NCBI GenBank assembly: GCA_002433675.1
Contig: DJIP01000152.1
Span: 1 to 8,738, forward strand
DNA: 8,738 nt
Direction of reading: 5' to 3'
Source: Halomonas halophila
GTDB lineage: Bacteria; Pseudomonadota; Gammaproteobacteria; Pseudomonadales; Halomonadaceae
Part shown: one piece after another, positions 1-6,776 of the stretch
How the letters are laid out: each line of letters begins with the position of its first letter
Numbering within the stretch: the stretch's first letter is position 1
Notes under the pieces: model-generated
Database searches by the model: none
Told to the model about the DNA's origin: nothing
The model's input: only the letters and a program-made list of their open reading frames with translations
Program-made: the position numbers and the translations under genes

Positions 1-62
1 GATTTTTAACGCCGTATTACCGAGTGCAGGCACTTTTCAGACAAGCCCTAGTCGGAACGCAT

Positions 63-92
63 AAAAACGGCCGGGTGGATAACCACCCGGCC
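63..92 (-). terminator. Rho-independent terminator of the arcDABC operon
   Basis: A perfect 10-base-pair stem (GGCCGGGTGG at 69-78 with CCACCCGGCC at 83-92) closes a four-base ATAA loop. On the minus strand it is followed by a G and then a run of five T (63-67). The polarity fits transcripts arriving from arcC, whose stop codon lies about 165 bases upstream. There is no T run on the plus-strand side, so it should work in one direction only. Confidence 0.9.
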
Positions 93-105
93 AGAACGCC
101 TTCCG

Positions 106-128
106 TGGCGTTGGCGCCCCTAACGCCA
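106..128. repeat. Inverted repeat in the arcC 3' region
   Basis: TGGCGTT (106-112) and AACGCCA (122-128) are perfect 7-base inverted copies around a 9-base spacer. The pair lies just upstream, in transcript sense, of the operon terminator. It could form a secondary hairpin in the 3' end of the mRNA, but chance in GC-rich DNA is possible. Confidence 0.4.
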
Positions 129-198
129 TTCCGAGGGTTCCATCCTAACGAGCGTCAACCTCGAGAGCGCTCCCCCATCGGCGGTAGCCAGCCGCCGC

Positions 199-255
199 CA
201 GACGAGGGCAGTCAGACGAGCGTCTGACGCTCCTCCTTCGAAGAACCATCGTCTG
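199..255. repeat. Cluster of CAGACGA direct and inverted repeats after arcC
   Basis: CAGACGAG occurs at 199-206 and again at 213-220. Inverted copies are TCGTCTG at 249-255 and GCGTCTG at 220-226. Two perfect dyads overlap: GTCAGACG/CGTCTGAC (211-228) and GAGCGTC/GACGCTC (218-232). The copies can pair with each other in alternative ways in the arcC 3' mRNA. No function is known; a role in RNA stability or protein binding is inference. Confidence 0.45.
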
Positions 256-1185
256 CTAGGCGAAGCTTATGCCGGTGGCCCTGATACTGACCCGAGTGCC
301 GGCGTGGCCGGCGACGATAGCCTCGATATCGGCCAGCGCCCCGATCACCGCCGTCTTGCCGCTCGCACGAGCAAACTCACAAGCCGCCTGCACCTTGGGC
401 CCCATGGATCCTGCAGCAAAGCCCTGGGCTTCCAGGCTATCGGGATCGGCCATCGCCACCCGACGGCTATGCGGGGTGCCCCAGTCCAGATAGACCCCGT
501 CCACGTCGGTGGCGATGATCAACAGATCGCTGGCCAGCTCCTGCGACAACAGCGATGAGCACAGGTCCTTGTCGATGACCGCCTCGATGCCCTCGAGCTT
601 GCCGTCCTCACCGTAGACGGTGGGGATACCGCCACCGCCGGCACAGATCACCACGGTGCCCTTCTCCAGAAGCCAGCGCAGCGGGCGAATCTCGAAGATC
701 CGCCTGGGCCGAGGGCTCGGCACCACCCGGCGGTAGTGATCGCCGTCACGGGCCATGGTCCAGCCCTTGAGCTCCGCCAGCCGGCAGGCCTCGTCGCGCT
801 CGTAGATAGGCCCGATGGGTTTGCTCGGTTCCCGGAAGGCCGGGTCATCGGCGTCCACCTCGACCTGGGTCAACAGCGAGGCAAAGGGGACCTCAGGCGG
901 CAACAGGTTGCCGAGTTCCTGCTCGATCATGTAGCCGATCATGCCTTCGGTCTCGGCACCCAGTACATCCAGCGGAAAGGCGTTGTCCTCGTCGTAGGCC
1001 GCCCCTTGCAGGGCCAGCAGGCCCACCTGGGGCCCGTTGCCGTGGGCAATCACCAGCTCGTTGCCTGATGCGATGCGCGCAATCTGCTCGCAGGCGATGC
1101 GAATGTTGGCGCGCTGGGCCTCGCCGTTCATGACCTCGCCACGCCGCAACAGGGCGTTGCCACCAAGGGCAATCGTGATACGCAT
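256..1185 (-). CDS. arcC: Carbamate kinase ArcC (last step of arginine deiminase pathway)
   Basis: This cytoplasmic kinase transfers phosphate from carbamoyl phosphate to ADP, giving ATP, CO2 and ammonia; it is the energy-yielding step of the pathway. The product is 309 residues, the usual length of the family. It belongs to the amino-acid kinase fold. Visible motifs in order are ALGGNALL (6-13), AHGNGPQVG (47-55), KPIGP (122-126, the family's PTKPIGP-type site with S for T), CAGGGGIP (181-188), EAVIDKD (201-207, nucleotide site), TDVDGVY (226-232) and GSMGPKV (259-265). The ATG at 1185 is supported by AAGGA (1193-1197 on the plus strand as TCCTT) seven bases upstream, and the protein begins at the conserved first beta strand. 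It is the last gene of arcDABC, 77 bases after arcB, and is followed by the operon terminator. Nothing is truncated. Confidence 0.96.
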   Translation of the reverse strand: MRITIALGGNALLRRGEVMNGEAQRANIRIACEQIARIASGNELVIAHGNGPQVGLLALQGAAYDEDNAFPLDVLGAETEGMIGYMIEQELGNLLPPEVPFASLLTQVEVDADDPAFREPSKPIGPIYERDEACRLAELKGWTMARDGDHYRRVVPSPRPRRIFEIRPLRWLLEKGTVVICAGGGGIPTVYGEDGKLEGIEAVIDKDLCSSLLSQELASDLLIIATDVDGVYLDWGTPHSRRVAMADPDSLEAQGFAAGSMGPKVQAACEFARASGKTAVIGALADIEAIVAGHAGTRVSIRATGISFA

Positions 1186-1211
1186 AACAGTGTCCTTCCC
1201 GTTCGGGGTTG

Positions 1212-1233
1212 CTGGCGGCCCATGGGCCGCCAG
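1212..1233. repeat. Perfect 22-base palindrome between arcB and arcC
   Basis: CTGGCGGCCCA is followed directly by its own reverse complement. In RNA it can fold as a 9-base-pair GC-rich stem with a CATG loop. It starts 29 bases after the arcB stop codon and ends 26 bases before the arcC start. No T run follows, so it does not look like an intrinsic terminator. The P. aeruginosa arcDABC mRNA is known to be processed into shorter species; a processing or 3'-end protection role here is inference. Confidence 0.7.
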
Positions 1234-1262
1234 GCTATCTTGCCGATCCGTTGGTGCGTGGC

Positions 1263-2273
1263 TTACACATCGCCGAGGGTCGAGACCATCACCGCCTTGA
1301 TCGTGTGCATGCGGTTCTCCGCCTGCTCGAAGGCGATGCAGGCCGGTGACTCGAACACCTCCTCGGTGACCTCGATGCCGTCCTTGAGCATCGGGTACTG
1401 TTCGGCGACCTGGCGTCCCACCTTGGTGTCACAGTTGTGGAAGGCCGGCAGGCAGTGCATGAACTTGACCCTGGGGTTGCCGGCGGCCTCCATCAGCGCC
1501 TTGTTGACCTGGTAGGGCAGCAACCGGTCGATGCGCTCGGCCCAGGCCTCCACCGGCTCGCCCATGGACACCCAGACATCGGTGTGGATGAAGTCGACGC
1601 CTCGGACCGCCTCGCGCGGGTCCTCGGTCAGGCAGATGCGCGCACCGCTGTCCTCGGCGAAGCGCCGGCAGTTGGCCAGATGCTCCTCGTCCGGCCACAG
1701 CGAACGCGGTGCGGCGATCCGCACGTCCATGCCCAGCTTGGCGCCGATCAGCAGAAGCGAGTTGCCCATATTGTTGCGGGCATCACCCAGGTAGGCGAAG
1801 GAGATCTGGTGCAACGGCTTCTCGGCGTGCTCGCGCATGGTCAGCACGTCGGCGATCATCTGGGTCGGGTGGTACTCGTCGGTCAGGCCGTTGTAGACCG
1901 GCACCCCGGAGAATGCCGCCAGCTCCTCGACCACCTCCTGACTGAAACCGCGATACTCGATGGCGTCGTACATGCGACCCAGTACCCGGGCGGTGTCACG
2001 CATGGACTCCTTGTGCCCGATCTGCGACGAGGTGGGATCGATGTAAGTGACGTTGGCGCCCTGGTCATAGGCAGCCACTTCGAAGGCGCAGCGGGTCCGG
2101 GTGGAGGTCTTCTCGAAGATCAGGGCGATGTTCTTGCCCTTGAGTCGCTGGGTCTCACAGCCGCTGTACTTGGCCCGCTTGAGGTCCCGCGACAGGTCCA
2201 GCAGGTAGCGAAGCTCGCGCTCGGAGTGATGCATCAACGACAGCAGGTGACGGTTGTGGATATTGAAGGACAT
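1263..2273 (-). CDS. arcB: Catabolic ornithine carbamoyltransferase ArcB
   Basis: This cytoplasmic enzyme phosphorolyses citrulline to ornithine and carbamoyl phosphate, which ArcC then uses. The product is 336 residues, matching the Pseudomonas catabolic enzyme. Motifs are the carbamoyl-phosphate site STRTR (57-61), HPTQ (135-138), the DVWVSMGE stretch (232-239), and HCLP (273-276) with the catalytic Cys275. Glu106 sits in YDAIEYRG; from memory this matches Glu105 (numbered without Met) of P. aeruginosa ArcB, which is tied to the cooperativity that makes that enzyme catabolic. The frame stays open upstream to an ATG at 2366, but the start at 2273 is chosen because it has an ideal AAGGAG six bases upstream and gives the family N-terminus ([11 protein letters not shown]). 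It lies 76 bases after arcA and 77 before arcC. An anabolic ArgF is unlikely given the context and the close match. Confidence 0.96.
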   Translation of the reverse strand: MSFNIHNRHLLSLMHHSERELRYLLDLSRDLKRAKYSGCETQRLKGKNIALIFEKTSTRTRCAFEVAAYDQGANVTYIDPTSSQIGHKESMRDTARVLGRMYDAIEYRGFSQEVVEELAAFSGVPVYNGLTDEYHPTQMIADVLTMREHAEKPLHQISFAYLGDARNNMGNSLLLIGAKLGMDVRIAAPRSLWPDEEHLANCRRFAEDSGARICLTEDPREAVRGVDFIHTDVWVSMGEPVEAWAERIDRLLPYQVNKALMEAAGNPRVKFMHCLPAFHNCDTKVGRQVAEQYPMLKDGIEVTEEVFESPACIAFEQAENRMHTIKAVMVSTLGDV

Positions 2274-2279
2274 AAGGGT

Positions 2280-2285
2280 CTCCTT
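2280..2285 (-). promoter_or_regulatory. Ribosome binding site that fixes the arcB start
   Basis: AAGGAG on the minus strand lies six bases before the ATG at 2273. The alternative in-frame ATG at 2366 has no Shine-Dalgarno sequence and overlaps the arcA 3' end. The site therefore decides for the shorter protein. Confidence 0.85.
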
Positions 2286-2349
2286 GACGGCCACCTGGGC
2301 AGCCGCCGATTCACGGTAAGAAAAAGCGAAGTAACGCGTCGAGGCGTCG

Positions 2350-3606
2350 TCAGAAGTCGACGGCATCTCGCTGAATCGGACAGGTCATGCAGTGACCGCC
2401 GCCCCGTCCACGGCCCAGTTCACTGGCACTGATGGTGATCACCTCGACCCCGGCCTTGCGCAGCAGGGTGTTGGTGTAGGTATTGCGGTCGTAACCGACT
2501 ACCACACCTGGCTCCAGGGCGACTACGTTGTTGCCGTCGTCCCACTGTTCGCGCTCCGCCTCGAAGCTGTCGCCACCGGTCTCCACCACCCGCAGTTTCG
2601 GCAGCCCCAGCGCCTCGGCCACCACCTCGATGAAGCTCCCCTTCTCGCGGCGCACGTCGATGCCACTGGGCTTGCTCTCGTCGGGTCGCAGACTGAACGG
2701 GACGATGTCCTTGACCACGTCCGGGAAGACGGTCACCAGGTCGCGGTCGCAGAAGCTGAAGACGGTGTCCAGGTGCATGGCGGCACGCGACCGGGGCAGC
2801 CCCGCCACGATCATCCGTTCGGCCTCGCCGGCCCGGAACAGGGCGCTCGCCACCTGACCGATGGCCTGGTGCGAGGTGCGCTCACCCATGCCGATCAACA
2901 CCACGCCGTTACCCACCGGCATCACGTCGCCGCCCTCCAGGGTGGCTGAACCATGGTCCTGGTCAGGAGTGCCGTACCACACCTTGAAGTCGGCACCGGC
3001 GAAGCGCGGGTTGAAGCGATAGACCGCCGAGGTCAGCAGCGTCTCCTGGCGGCGGGCCGGCCAGAACATCGGATTGAGCGTCACCCCGCCGTAGATCCAG
3101 CAGGTGGTGTCCCGGGTAAACAGGGTGTTGGGAAGCGGCGGAAGAACAAAACTGGACTGTCCCAGATAGTCACGAAAGGTCTTGAGGGTCTCGCCACCGT
3201 GGCTCTCGGTGATGTCGGCCCAGGACACACCGCCGATCAGGAACTCGGCTAGACGCCGTGGCTCCAGTTCACTGAGCCAGGAGCGGACCTCATCGGCAAG
3301 GCCAAAGCCGACCAGGTTGGAGGTCACCTTGCGCTCGAGAATCCAGCGCATGGCGTCGCGATTTTCGAGGGTTTCGGTGAGCAGGTTGTGCATCTCGAGC
3401 ACTTCGATGTCACGCTCGCGCATCTTGGTCACGAAGTCGAAGTGATCACGCTTGGCCTGATTGGTCCACAGCACATCATCGAACAAAAGGTCATCACAGT
3501 TGCTGGGGGTCAGTCGCTGATGAGCAAGCCCTGGCGAACACACCATGACCTTGCGAAGCTTGCCTACCTCGGAATAGACACCCAATCGTGAAGATCCACT
3601 TTTCAT
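2350..3606 (-). CDS. arcA: Arginine deiminase ArcA
   Basis: This cytoplasmic guanidino-group hydrolase converts L-arginine to L-citrulline and ammonia, the first step of the pathway. The product is 418 residues, equal to my recollection of the P. aeruginosa enzyme. The known catalytic residues fall at the same numbers: Asp166 (in FTRDTT), Glu224 (TLEGGD), His278 and Asp280 (AMHLD), Arg401 and the nucleophile Cys406 (GGGHCMTC). The N-terminal substrate-site stretch [14 protein letters not shown] (23-36) is also intact. The frame is open to an ATG at 3639, but the ATG at 3606 is chosen: it has AAGGAG seven bases upstream and gives the family length. It follows arcD by 96 bases and precedes arcB by 76. 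Ammonia release by ArcA and ArcC can raise pH, a known side benefit of the pathway. All residues needed for activity are present. Confidence 0.97.
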   Translation of the reverse strand: MKSGSSRLGVYSEVGKLRKVMVCSPGLAHQRLTPSNCDDLLFDDVLWTNQAKRDHFDFVTKMRERDIEVLEMHNLLTETLENRDAMRWILERKVTSNLVGFGLADEVRSWLSELEPRRLAEFLIGGVSWADITESHGGETLKTFRDYLGQSSFVLPPLPNTLFTRDTTCWIYGGVTLNPMFWPARRQETLLTSAVYRFNPRFAGADFKVWYGTPDQDHGSATLEGGDVMPVGNGVVLIGMGERTSHQAIGQVASALFRAGEAERMIVAGLPRSRAAMHLDTVFSFCDRDLVTVFPDVVKDIVPFSLRPDESKPSGIDVRREKGSFIEVVAEALGLPKLRVVETGGDSFEAEREQWDDGNNVVALEPGVVVGYDRNTYTNTLLRKAGVEVITISASELGRGRGGGHCMTCPIQRDAVDF

Positions 3607-3613
3607 TCTGTTT

Positions 3614-3619
3614 CTCCTT
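3614..3619 (-). promoter_or_regulatory. Ribosome binding site that fixes the arcA start
   Basis: AAGGAG on the minus strand, within the longer GGGAAGGAG, sits seven bases upstream of the ATG at 3606. The upstream in-frame ATG at 3639 would place this site inside the coding region and add 11 basic residues absent from the family. Confidence 0.85.
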
Positions 3620-3666
3620 CCCTTTCGCGGGACTGTCACTACCGCATCATCAATGAACCTAACCGC

Positions 3667-3680
3667 TTCAACATGTTGAA
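3667..3680. repeat. 14-base palindrome in the arcD-arcA gap
   Basis: TTCAACA is followed directly by TGTTGAA. A second dyad, ATGTT-G-AACAT (3673-3683), overlaps it. It lies 22 bases after the arcD stop and 60 bases before the arcA start, in a gap more AT-rich than the genes. The zero-spacer, AT-rich symmetry looks more like a dimeric protein-binding site than an RNA terminator, since no GC-rich stem or T run is present. No known regulator consensus is matched with confidence. Confidence 0.5.
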
Positions 3681-3702
3681 CATCGAGGTCTGACTACAAT
3701 AA

Positions 3703-5130
3703 CTACAGACTCAACCACCCTTGATAGAGCCCCACCGTGGCCGCCAGCGCCGAGGCGATAGTGACTACCAGGATGACCTTCTCGATGGAGGTAAAGGCCT
3801 TTTCATCACGCTCGCTCTTGGCCTTGTAGAAGAACACGGCACCAGGGGCGTAAAGCAGCGCCGATAGCAACAGATAGTCGATACCGCCAGCAAACAGCAG
3901 CCAGATCGCGTAGAGGGTGGCCAGGCCGCCAACAAACAGATCCTTGCGCCGCACCTCGGGCTCCTTCTCGTAGGTTTCCCCCTTTACCGCCAGCAACAGG
4001 GCGTAGGCCGCCGACCACAGGTAAGGCACCAGGATCATCGAGCTTGCGAGGTAAAGAAGGCTCAGGTAGGTGGACTCGTTGACCAGCGTCAGCAGCAGAA
4101 ATAGCTGGATCAGGCCATTGGAAAGCCACAGGGCGTTGACCGGCACCTTGTTGGCGTTTTCCTTGCTCAACACTTCAGGCATGGTGCCGTCACTGGAGGC
4201 CGCGTGAAGAATCTCGGCGCACAGAAGGGTCCATGACAGCAAGGCGCCGAGCAGCGAGATCACCAGGCCCAGGCTGATCAGGTGACCGCCCCAGGGGCCG
4301 ACCACCTGGCTCAGCACCAGCGCCATGGACGGGTTCTTGAGCTCGGCGAGTTCCGGCTGGCTCATGATGCCCATGGACAGCACATTGACCATCACCAGAA
4401 GCAAGAGCACGCCGACAAAGCCGATCACGGTGGCGCGCCCGACATCTCGACGATCGCGAGCCTTGGCGGAATAGATGCTGGCACCCTCGATACCGATAAA
4501 GACCCAGACGGTGACCAGCATCATGTTGCGAACCTGGTCCATGACACTGCCAAGATCGGCGTTGCCAGTGCCCCAGAAGTCCATGGTGAAGACGTCCAGG
4601 TGAAAGCCGATGGCGGCCAGCACGATGAACATGATCAGCGGCACGATCTTGGCGATGGTGGTCACCAGATTGATGAAAGCCGCCTGCTGGATGCCCCTGG
4701 CCACCAGCAAGTGAACCGCCCACAACAGGATCGACGCACAGCCGATGGCCGCCGGTGTATTTCCCTCGCCGAATACCGGGAAGAAGAAGCCCAGGGTGCT
4801 GAACAACAGAACGAAGTAGCTGACATTGCCGAGCCAGGCGCTGATCCAGTAGCCCCAGGCGGAGGAGAAGCCAAGATAGTCACCGAAACCCGCCTTGGCG
4901 TAGGCATAGATGCCGGCGTCGAGTTCCGGCTTTCGATTGGCCAACGTCTGGAAGACGAACACCAGTGCCAGCATGCCGACTGCGGTAATCCCCCAGCCGA
5001 TCAGCACCGCCCCTGGCGCGGCACTCGCCGCCATATTCTGCGGAAGCGAAAAGATACCGCCCCCGATCATCGAGCCGACGACCAGCGCAAGCAAGGCGCC
5101 GAGTCTCAGCTTTCCAGTGTCATTTTCCAT
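3703..5130 (-). CDS. arcD: Arginine/ornithine antiporter ArcD
   Basis: This inner-membrane exchanger of the APC superfamily (basic amino acid antiporter group) takes up arginine in exchange for ornithine, so the pathway needs no energy for transport. The product is 475 residues, within the family range, and strongly hydrophobic with roughly 12-13 membrane segments. The first segment carries GSMIGGGIFSLP (19-30), the family's substrate-binding glycine-rich motif. Other recognisable stretches are ELDAGIYAYAKAGFGDYLGF (69-88), YWISAWLGNVSYF (94-106) and VFIGIEGASIYS (210-221). The frame is open up to an ATG at 5241, but the 37 extra residues are hydrophilic and not family-like. ATG 5130 has GAGGA about 10 bases upstream and gives MENDTGKLRLGALLALVVGS, closely like Pseudomonas ArcD. 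It is the first gene of the operon, 96 bases before arcA. Confidence 0.95.
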   Translation of the reverse strand: MENDTGKLRLGALLALVVGSMIGGGIFSLPQNMAASAAPGAVLIGWGITAVGMLALVFVFQTLANRKPELDAGIYAYAKAGFGDYLGFSSAWGYWISAWLGNVSYFVLLFSTLGFFFPVFGEGNTPAAIGCASILLWAVHLLVARGIQQAAFINLVTTIAKIVPLIMFIVLAAIGFHLDVFTMDFWGTGNADLGSVMDQVRNMMLVTVWVFIGIEGASIYSAKARDRRDVGRATVIGFVGVLLLLVMVNVLSMGIMSQPELAELKNPSMALVLSQVVGPWGGHLISLGLVISLLGALLSWTLLCAEILHAASSDGTMPEVLSKENANKVPVNALWLSNGLIQLFLLLTLVNESTYLSLLYLASSMILVPYLWSAAYALLLAVKGETYEKEPEVRRKDLFVGGLATLYAIWLLFAGGIDYLLLSALLYAPGAVFFYKAKSERDEKAFTSIEKVILVVTIASALAATVGLYQGWLSL

Positions 5131-5227
5131 GGGAAGGGTTTCCTCGTGGGGTCCAAGAGTTTGCCAATTCAGGCTACTCTCTTTTTGGCCCCTTGAAGCT
5201 ACCGAAACCGCCGTACACACCTCTCTG

Positions 5228-5241
5228 CTGACTCGTGTCAA
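5228..5241 (-). promoter_or_regulatory. Candidate FNR/Anr-family binding site
   Basis: The minus strand reads TTGAC-ACGA-GTCAG. The inner TGAC/GTCA is a perfect inverted repeat with a four-base spacer, the spacing of FNR-family boxes (consensus TTGAT-N4-ATCAA), and seven of ten consensus positions match. The centre is about 104 bases upstream of the arcD ATG. A good -10 at the class II distance is not evident (only TAGCTT near 5196-5201). TTGACA could instead be read as a -35 element, but no clear -10 follows at 17 bases. Confidence 0.35.
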
Positions 5242-5350
5242 CTACGCCTTTCGACGTACATAATAACGACCCCGATCAGGTTATATCGCTCCACCACCAC
5301 TGTTTGATCTCGGCGGCTTGCAACGGGCTTTCCCTCGGATTTGCCGTCAA

Positions 5351-5445
5351 TGGCACGTCCCGAGCGAGGGAACTTTGCTTCGCGGGCACTCGCAGTGCCA
5401 TGCCCCTGCGGCCAGGCTCGCGACAACGTCCAGGCTAGCTGGCAC
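5351..5445. repeat. Three evenly spaced TGGCAC/GTGCCA motifs
   Basis: TGGCAC occurs at 5351-5356, its inverse GTGCCA at 5395-5400, and TGGCAC again at 5440-5445, with 38 and 39 bases between them. The middle copy also pairs locally with 5385-5390 as GGCACT-CGC-AGTGCC. The nearly equal spacing of about four helical turns may mark a protein-binding array or alternative RNA folds; chance is not excluded. Confidence 0.35.
5385..5400 (-). promoter_or_regulatory. Candidate sigma-54 promoter upstream of arcD
   Basis: The minus strand reads TGGCAC-TGCGA-GTGCC. Against the sigma-54 consensus TGGCAC-N5-TTGCW, the -24 block matches 6 of 6 and the -12 block 3 of 5, with the essential GG-N10-GC spacing kept. 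Transcription would start near 5374 and give a leader of about 240 bases before arcD. The same bases form a GGCACT/AGTGCC hairpin, so the match may be a side effect of that dyad. Confidence 0.3.
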
Positions 5446-5464
5446 CGTATGGGAATAGGGACAT

Positions 5465-5490
5465 AAAAAAAGGGAGCCCTGGGCTCCCTT
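5465..5490 (-). terminator. Rho-independent terminator after serB
   Basis: AAGGGAGCC and GGCTCCCTT (within 5470-5490) form a perfect 9-base-pair stem around a three-base loop. On the minus strand the stem runs into a stretch of seven T (5465-5471), two of which pair as the stem's last bases. It lies about 50 bases past the serB stop and separates serB/parC transcripts from the arc operon. A smaller GCGAT-GAAC-ATCGC hairpin (5498-5511) precedes it. Confidence 0.92.
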
Positions 5491-5538
5491 GCATCATGCG
5501 ATGAACATCGCGTCCAAGCGGCGGCGATGACGTCCGGA

Positions 5539-6762
5539 CTAGTCGTGGCCCGGCGTCTGGCAGGAAAGATCCGCCTGGCGGTAGCCGATCAGGTAGAGCA
5601 CGGCGTCAAGCCCCAGGGTCGAGATGCTCTGACGGGCCTGGGCACGCACCAGCGGCTTGGCACGAAAGGCGATACCGAGACCGGCGGCGGCCAGCATCTT
5701 GAGATCGTTGGCGCCGTCACCCACGGCGATGGTCTGTTCCATGGCGATCCCCTCGCGCTGGGCGATCTGGTGCAACAGCGCAGCCTTGCGATCGGCATCG
5801 ACGATCGGCTCGCGCACCTCGCCGGTGACCTTGCCGTCCTCGATCACCAACTCGTTGGCGTGGATCTCGTCGAAGCCCAGCCGCTGTTGCAGATGTCGGG
5901 CGAAGTAGGTGAAGCCGCCGGACAGGATGGCGGTGCGGTAACCCAGCCGCTTGAGCTGGGCCATCAACTGCTCCACCCCGTCCATCAGCGGCAGCTCTTC
6001 GGCGATCTCGGCCAGCACCGACTCATCGAGGCCTTTCAGCTTGGCCATGCGCTCACGGAAGCTCTGCTGGAAGTCGAGCTCGCCGCGCATTGCCCGCTCG
6101 GTGACCTCGGCCACCTCATCGTAGACCCCATGGCGGCGCGCCAGCTCGTCGATGACCTCGGCCTTGATCAAGGTAGAGTCCATGTCGAAGCACACCAGGC
6201 GACGGTGGGTGCGCCAGATGGAGTCTTCCTGCAGGGCGATATCGACCCCGTGGGTCGCGCCCAGCGCCAGTGCCTTCTCGCGCAGCGATTCCAGGTCCAC
6301 GTCCTCGCCACGCAGCCAGCACTCGACGCAGCTACCCTGGGCCGGCGCCTCCCCGTCCAGCGGCTCGCGCCCGGACAGGCGATGAATCAGCTCCACCGTC
6401 AGCCCGTGTTCGGCGGTCAGCGCCCCCACCTCGGCCAGGATGCCGGCAGGCAGTCGTGGCGCCAGCAGGGTCATGATCAGGCGTGGCTGGCTCGCGGTCT
6501 CGCTCCAGCGATGGTATTCGTCGGCGCTGATCTGGATCGCCTGGACGTCCAGGCCCAGCTCGTCACCGGCGCCCGACAGGGCGCCTTCCAGGTCGGCCTC
6601 ATGGTCCAGCGCCACCAGCGCCTCCAGCGAGACGATGCCGAAGGTCACGCTCTGGTTGATGTCCAGCAAGCGCGCGCCGCTGCGGGCCAGGATCCGCCCC
6701 AGGCCGGCCAGTTGGCCGGGGCGGGCCTGGCCGGTAGCGCGCATCAGGATTCGTCGTGTCAT
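5539..6762 (-). CDS. serB: Phosphoserine phosphatase SerB (with N-terminal ACT-like region)
   Basis: This cytoplasmic HAD-superfamily enzyme hydrolyses O-phospho-L-serine to serine, the last step of serine biosynthesis. The product is 407 residues, the length of the long SerB form that carries a regulatory ACT-like half before the phosphatase domain. The N-terminal half (about 1-180) fits two tandem ACT-like repeats. The catalytic half has motif I FDMDST (192-197, nucleophile Asp193 and acid/base Asp195), motif II SGG (281-283), Lys326 in DRKAA (motif III) and motif IV GDGAND (348-353). The frame is open to 6996 inside the parC 3' end, but ATG 6762 is chosen: AAGGAA lies seven bases upstream and the protein then starts at the first ACT strand. 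It follows parC by 55 bases and may share its transcript. ACT binding of an amino acid such as serine is family knowledge, not visible here. Confidence 0.94.
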   Translation of the reverse strand: MTRRILMRATGQARPGQLAGLGRILARSGARLLDINQSVTFGIVSLEALVALDHEADLEGALSGAGDELGLDVQAIQISADEYHRWSETASQPRLIMTLLAPRLPAGILAEVGALTAEHGLTVELIHRLSGREPLDGEAPAQGSCVECWLRGEDVDLESLREKALALGATHGVDIALQEDSIWRTHRRLVCFDMDSTLIKAEVIDELARRHGVYDEVAEVTERAMRGELDFQQSFRERMAKLKGLDESVLAEIAEELPLMDGVEQLMAQLKRLGYRTAILSGGFTYFARHLQQRLGFDEIHANELVIEDGKVTGEVREPIVDADRKAALLHQIAQREGIAMEQTIAVGDGANDLKMLAAAGLGIAFRAKPLVRAQARQSISTLGLDAVLYLIGYRQADLSCQTPGHD

Positions 6763-6776
6763 GGTTGTGTTCCTTG

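Larger units (their letters stand above)
1..255. other. Non-coding region downstream of arcC
   Basis: No convincing gene is present. The one open plus-strand frame here (24-227) runs through the terminator hairpin and resembles no family I know. The stretch holds the arcC 3' untranslated region (93-255) with several inverted repeats, the operon terminator (63-92), and a more AT-rich end (1-60) with a small AGTGC/GCACT inverted repeat at 24-35. Whatever gene lies further left is not visible. Confidence 0.6.
5131..5464 (-). promoter_or_regulatory. Upstream regulatory region of arcDABC
   Basis: About 330 bases between the serB terminator and arcD hold no supportable gene. The region should contain the operon promoter. 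A TATAAC hexamer (5280-5285) and a TATTAT hexamer (5260-5265) are possible -10 elements on the minus strand, but neither has a good -35 at 16-18 bases, which suits an activator-dependent promoter. A CRP/FNR-like dyad lies at 5228-5241 and a sigma-54-like element at 5385-5400. In Pseudomonas this operon is driven by Anr under low oxygen and by ArgR with arginine; the same control here is inference. Confidence 0.6.

Noticed and set aside
24..38. AGTGC-AG-GCACT-TTT as a plus-strand terminator
   Set aside because: Only five base pairs, a two-base loop and a very short T run; too weak to call.
24..227. Open plus-strand frame of 67 residues at the left end
   Set aside because: It runs through the terminator hairpin and repeat cluster, is rich in Pro, Arg and Ser as expected of random GC-rich DNA, and has no recognisable family.
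1437..2432. Long plus-strand open frame (331 residues) opposite arcB
   Set aside because: Antisense shadow of arcB with no recognisable domain; arcB itself is unmistakable.
5131..5241. 37-residue N-terminal extension of ArcD
   Set aside because: The family N-terminus begins at the ATG at 5130, which has its own Shine-Dalgarno; the extension is hydrophilic and spans the candidate promoter dyad.
5420..5425. TGTCGC on the minus strand as a Pseudomonas-type ArgR half-site
   Set aside because: The consensus as I know it is TGTCGC-N8-AA; here the AA positions are CC and no second half-site is seen at a suitable distance.
5238..5426. 62-residue minus-strand frame upstream of arcD, considered as a leader peptide
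   Set aside because: It starts at TTG, lacks a Shine-Dalgarno, shows no arginine run or terminator/antiterminator arrangement, and overlaps the putative regulatory sites.
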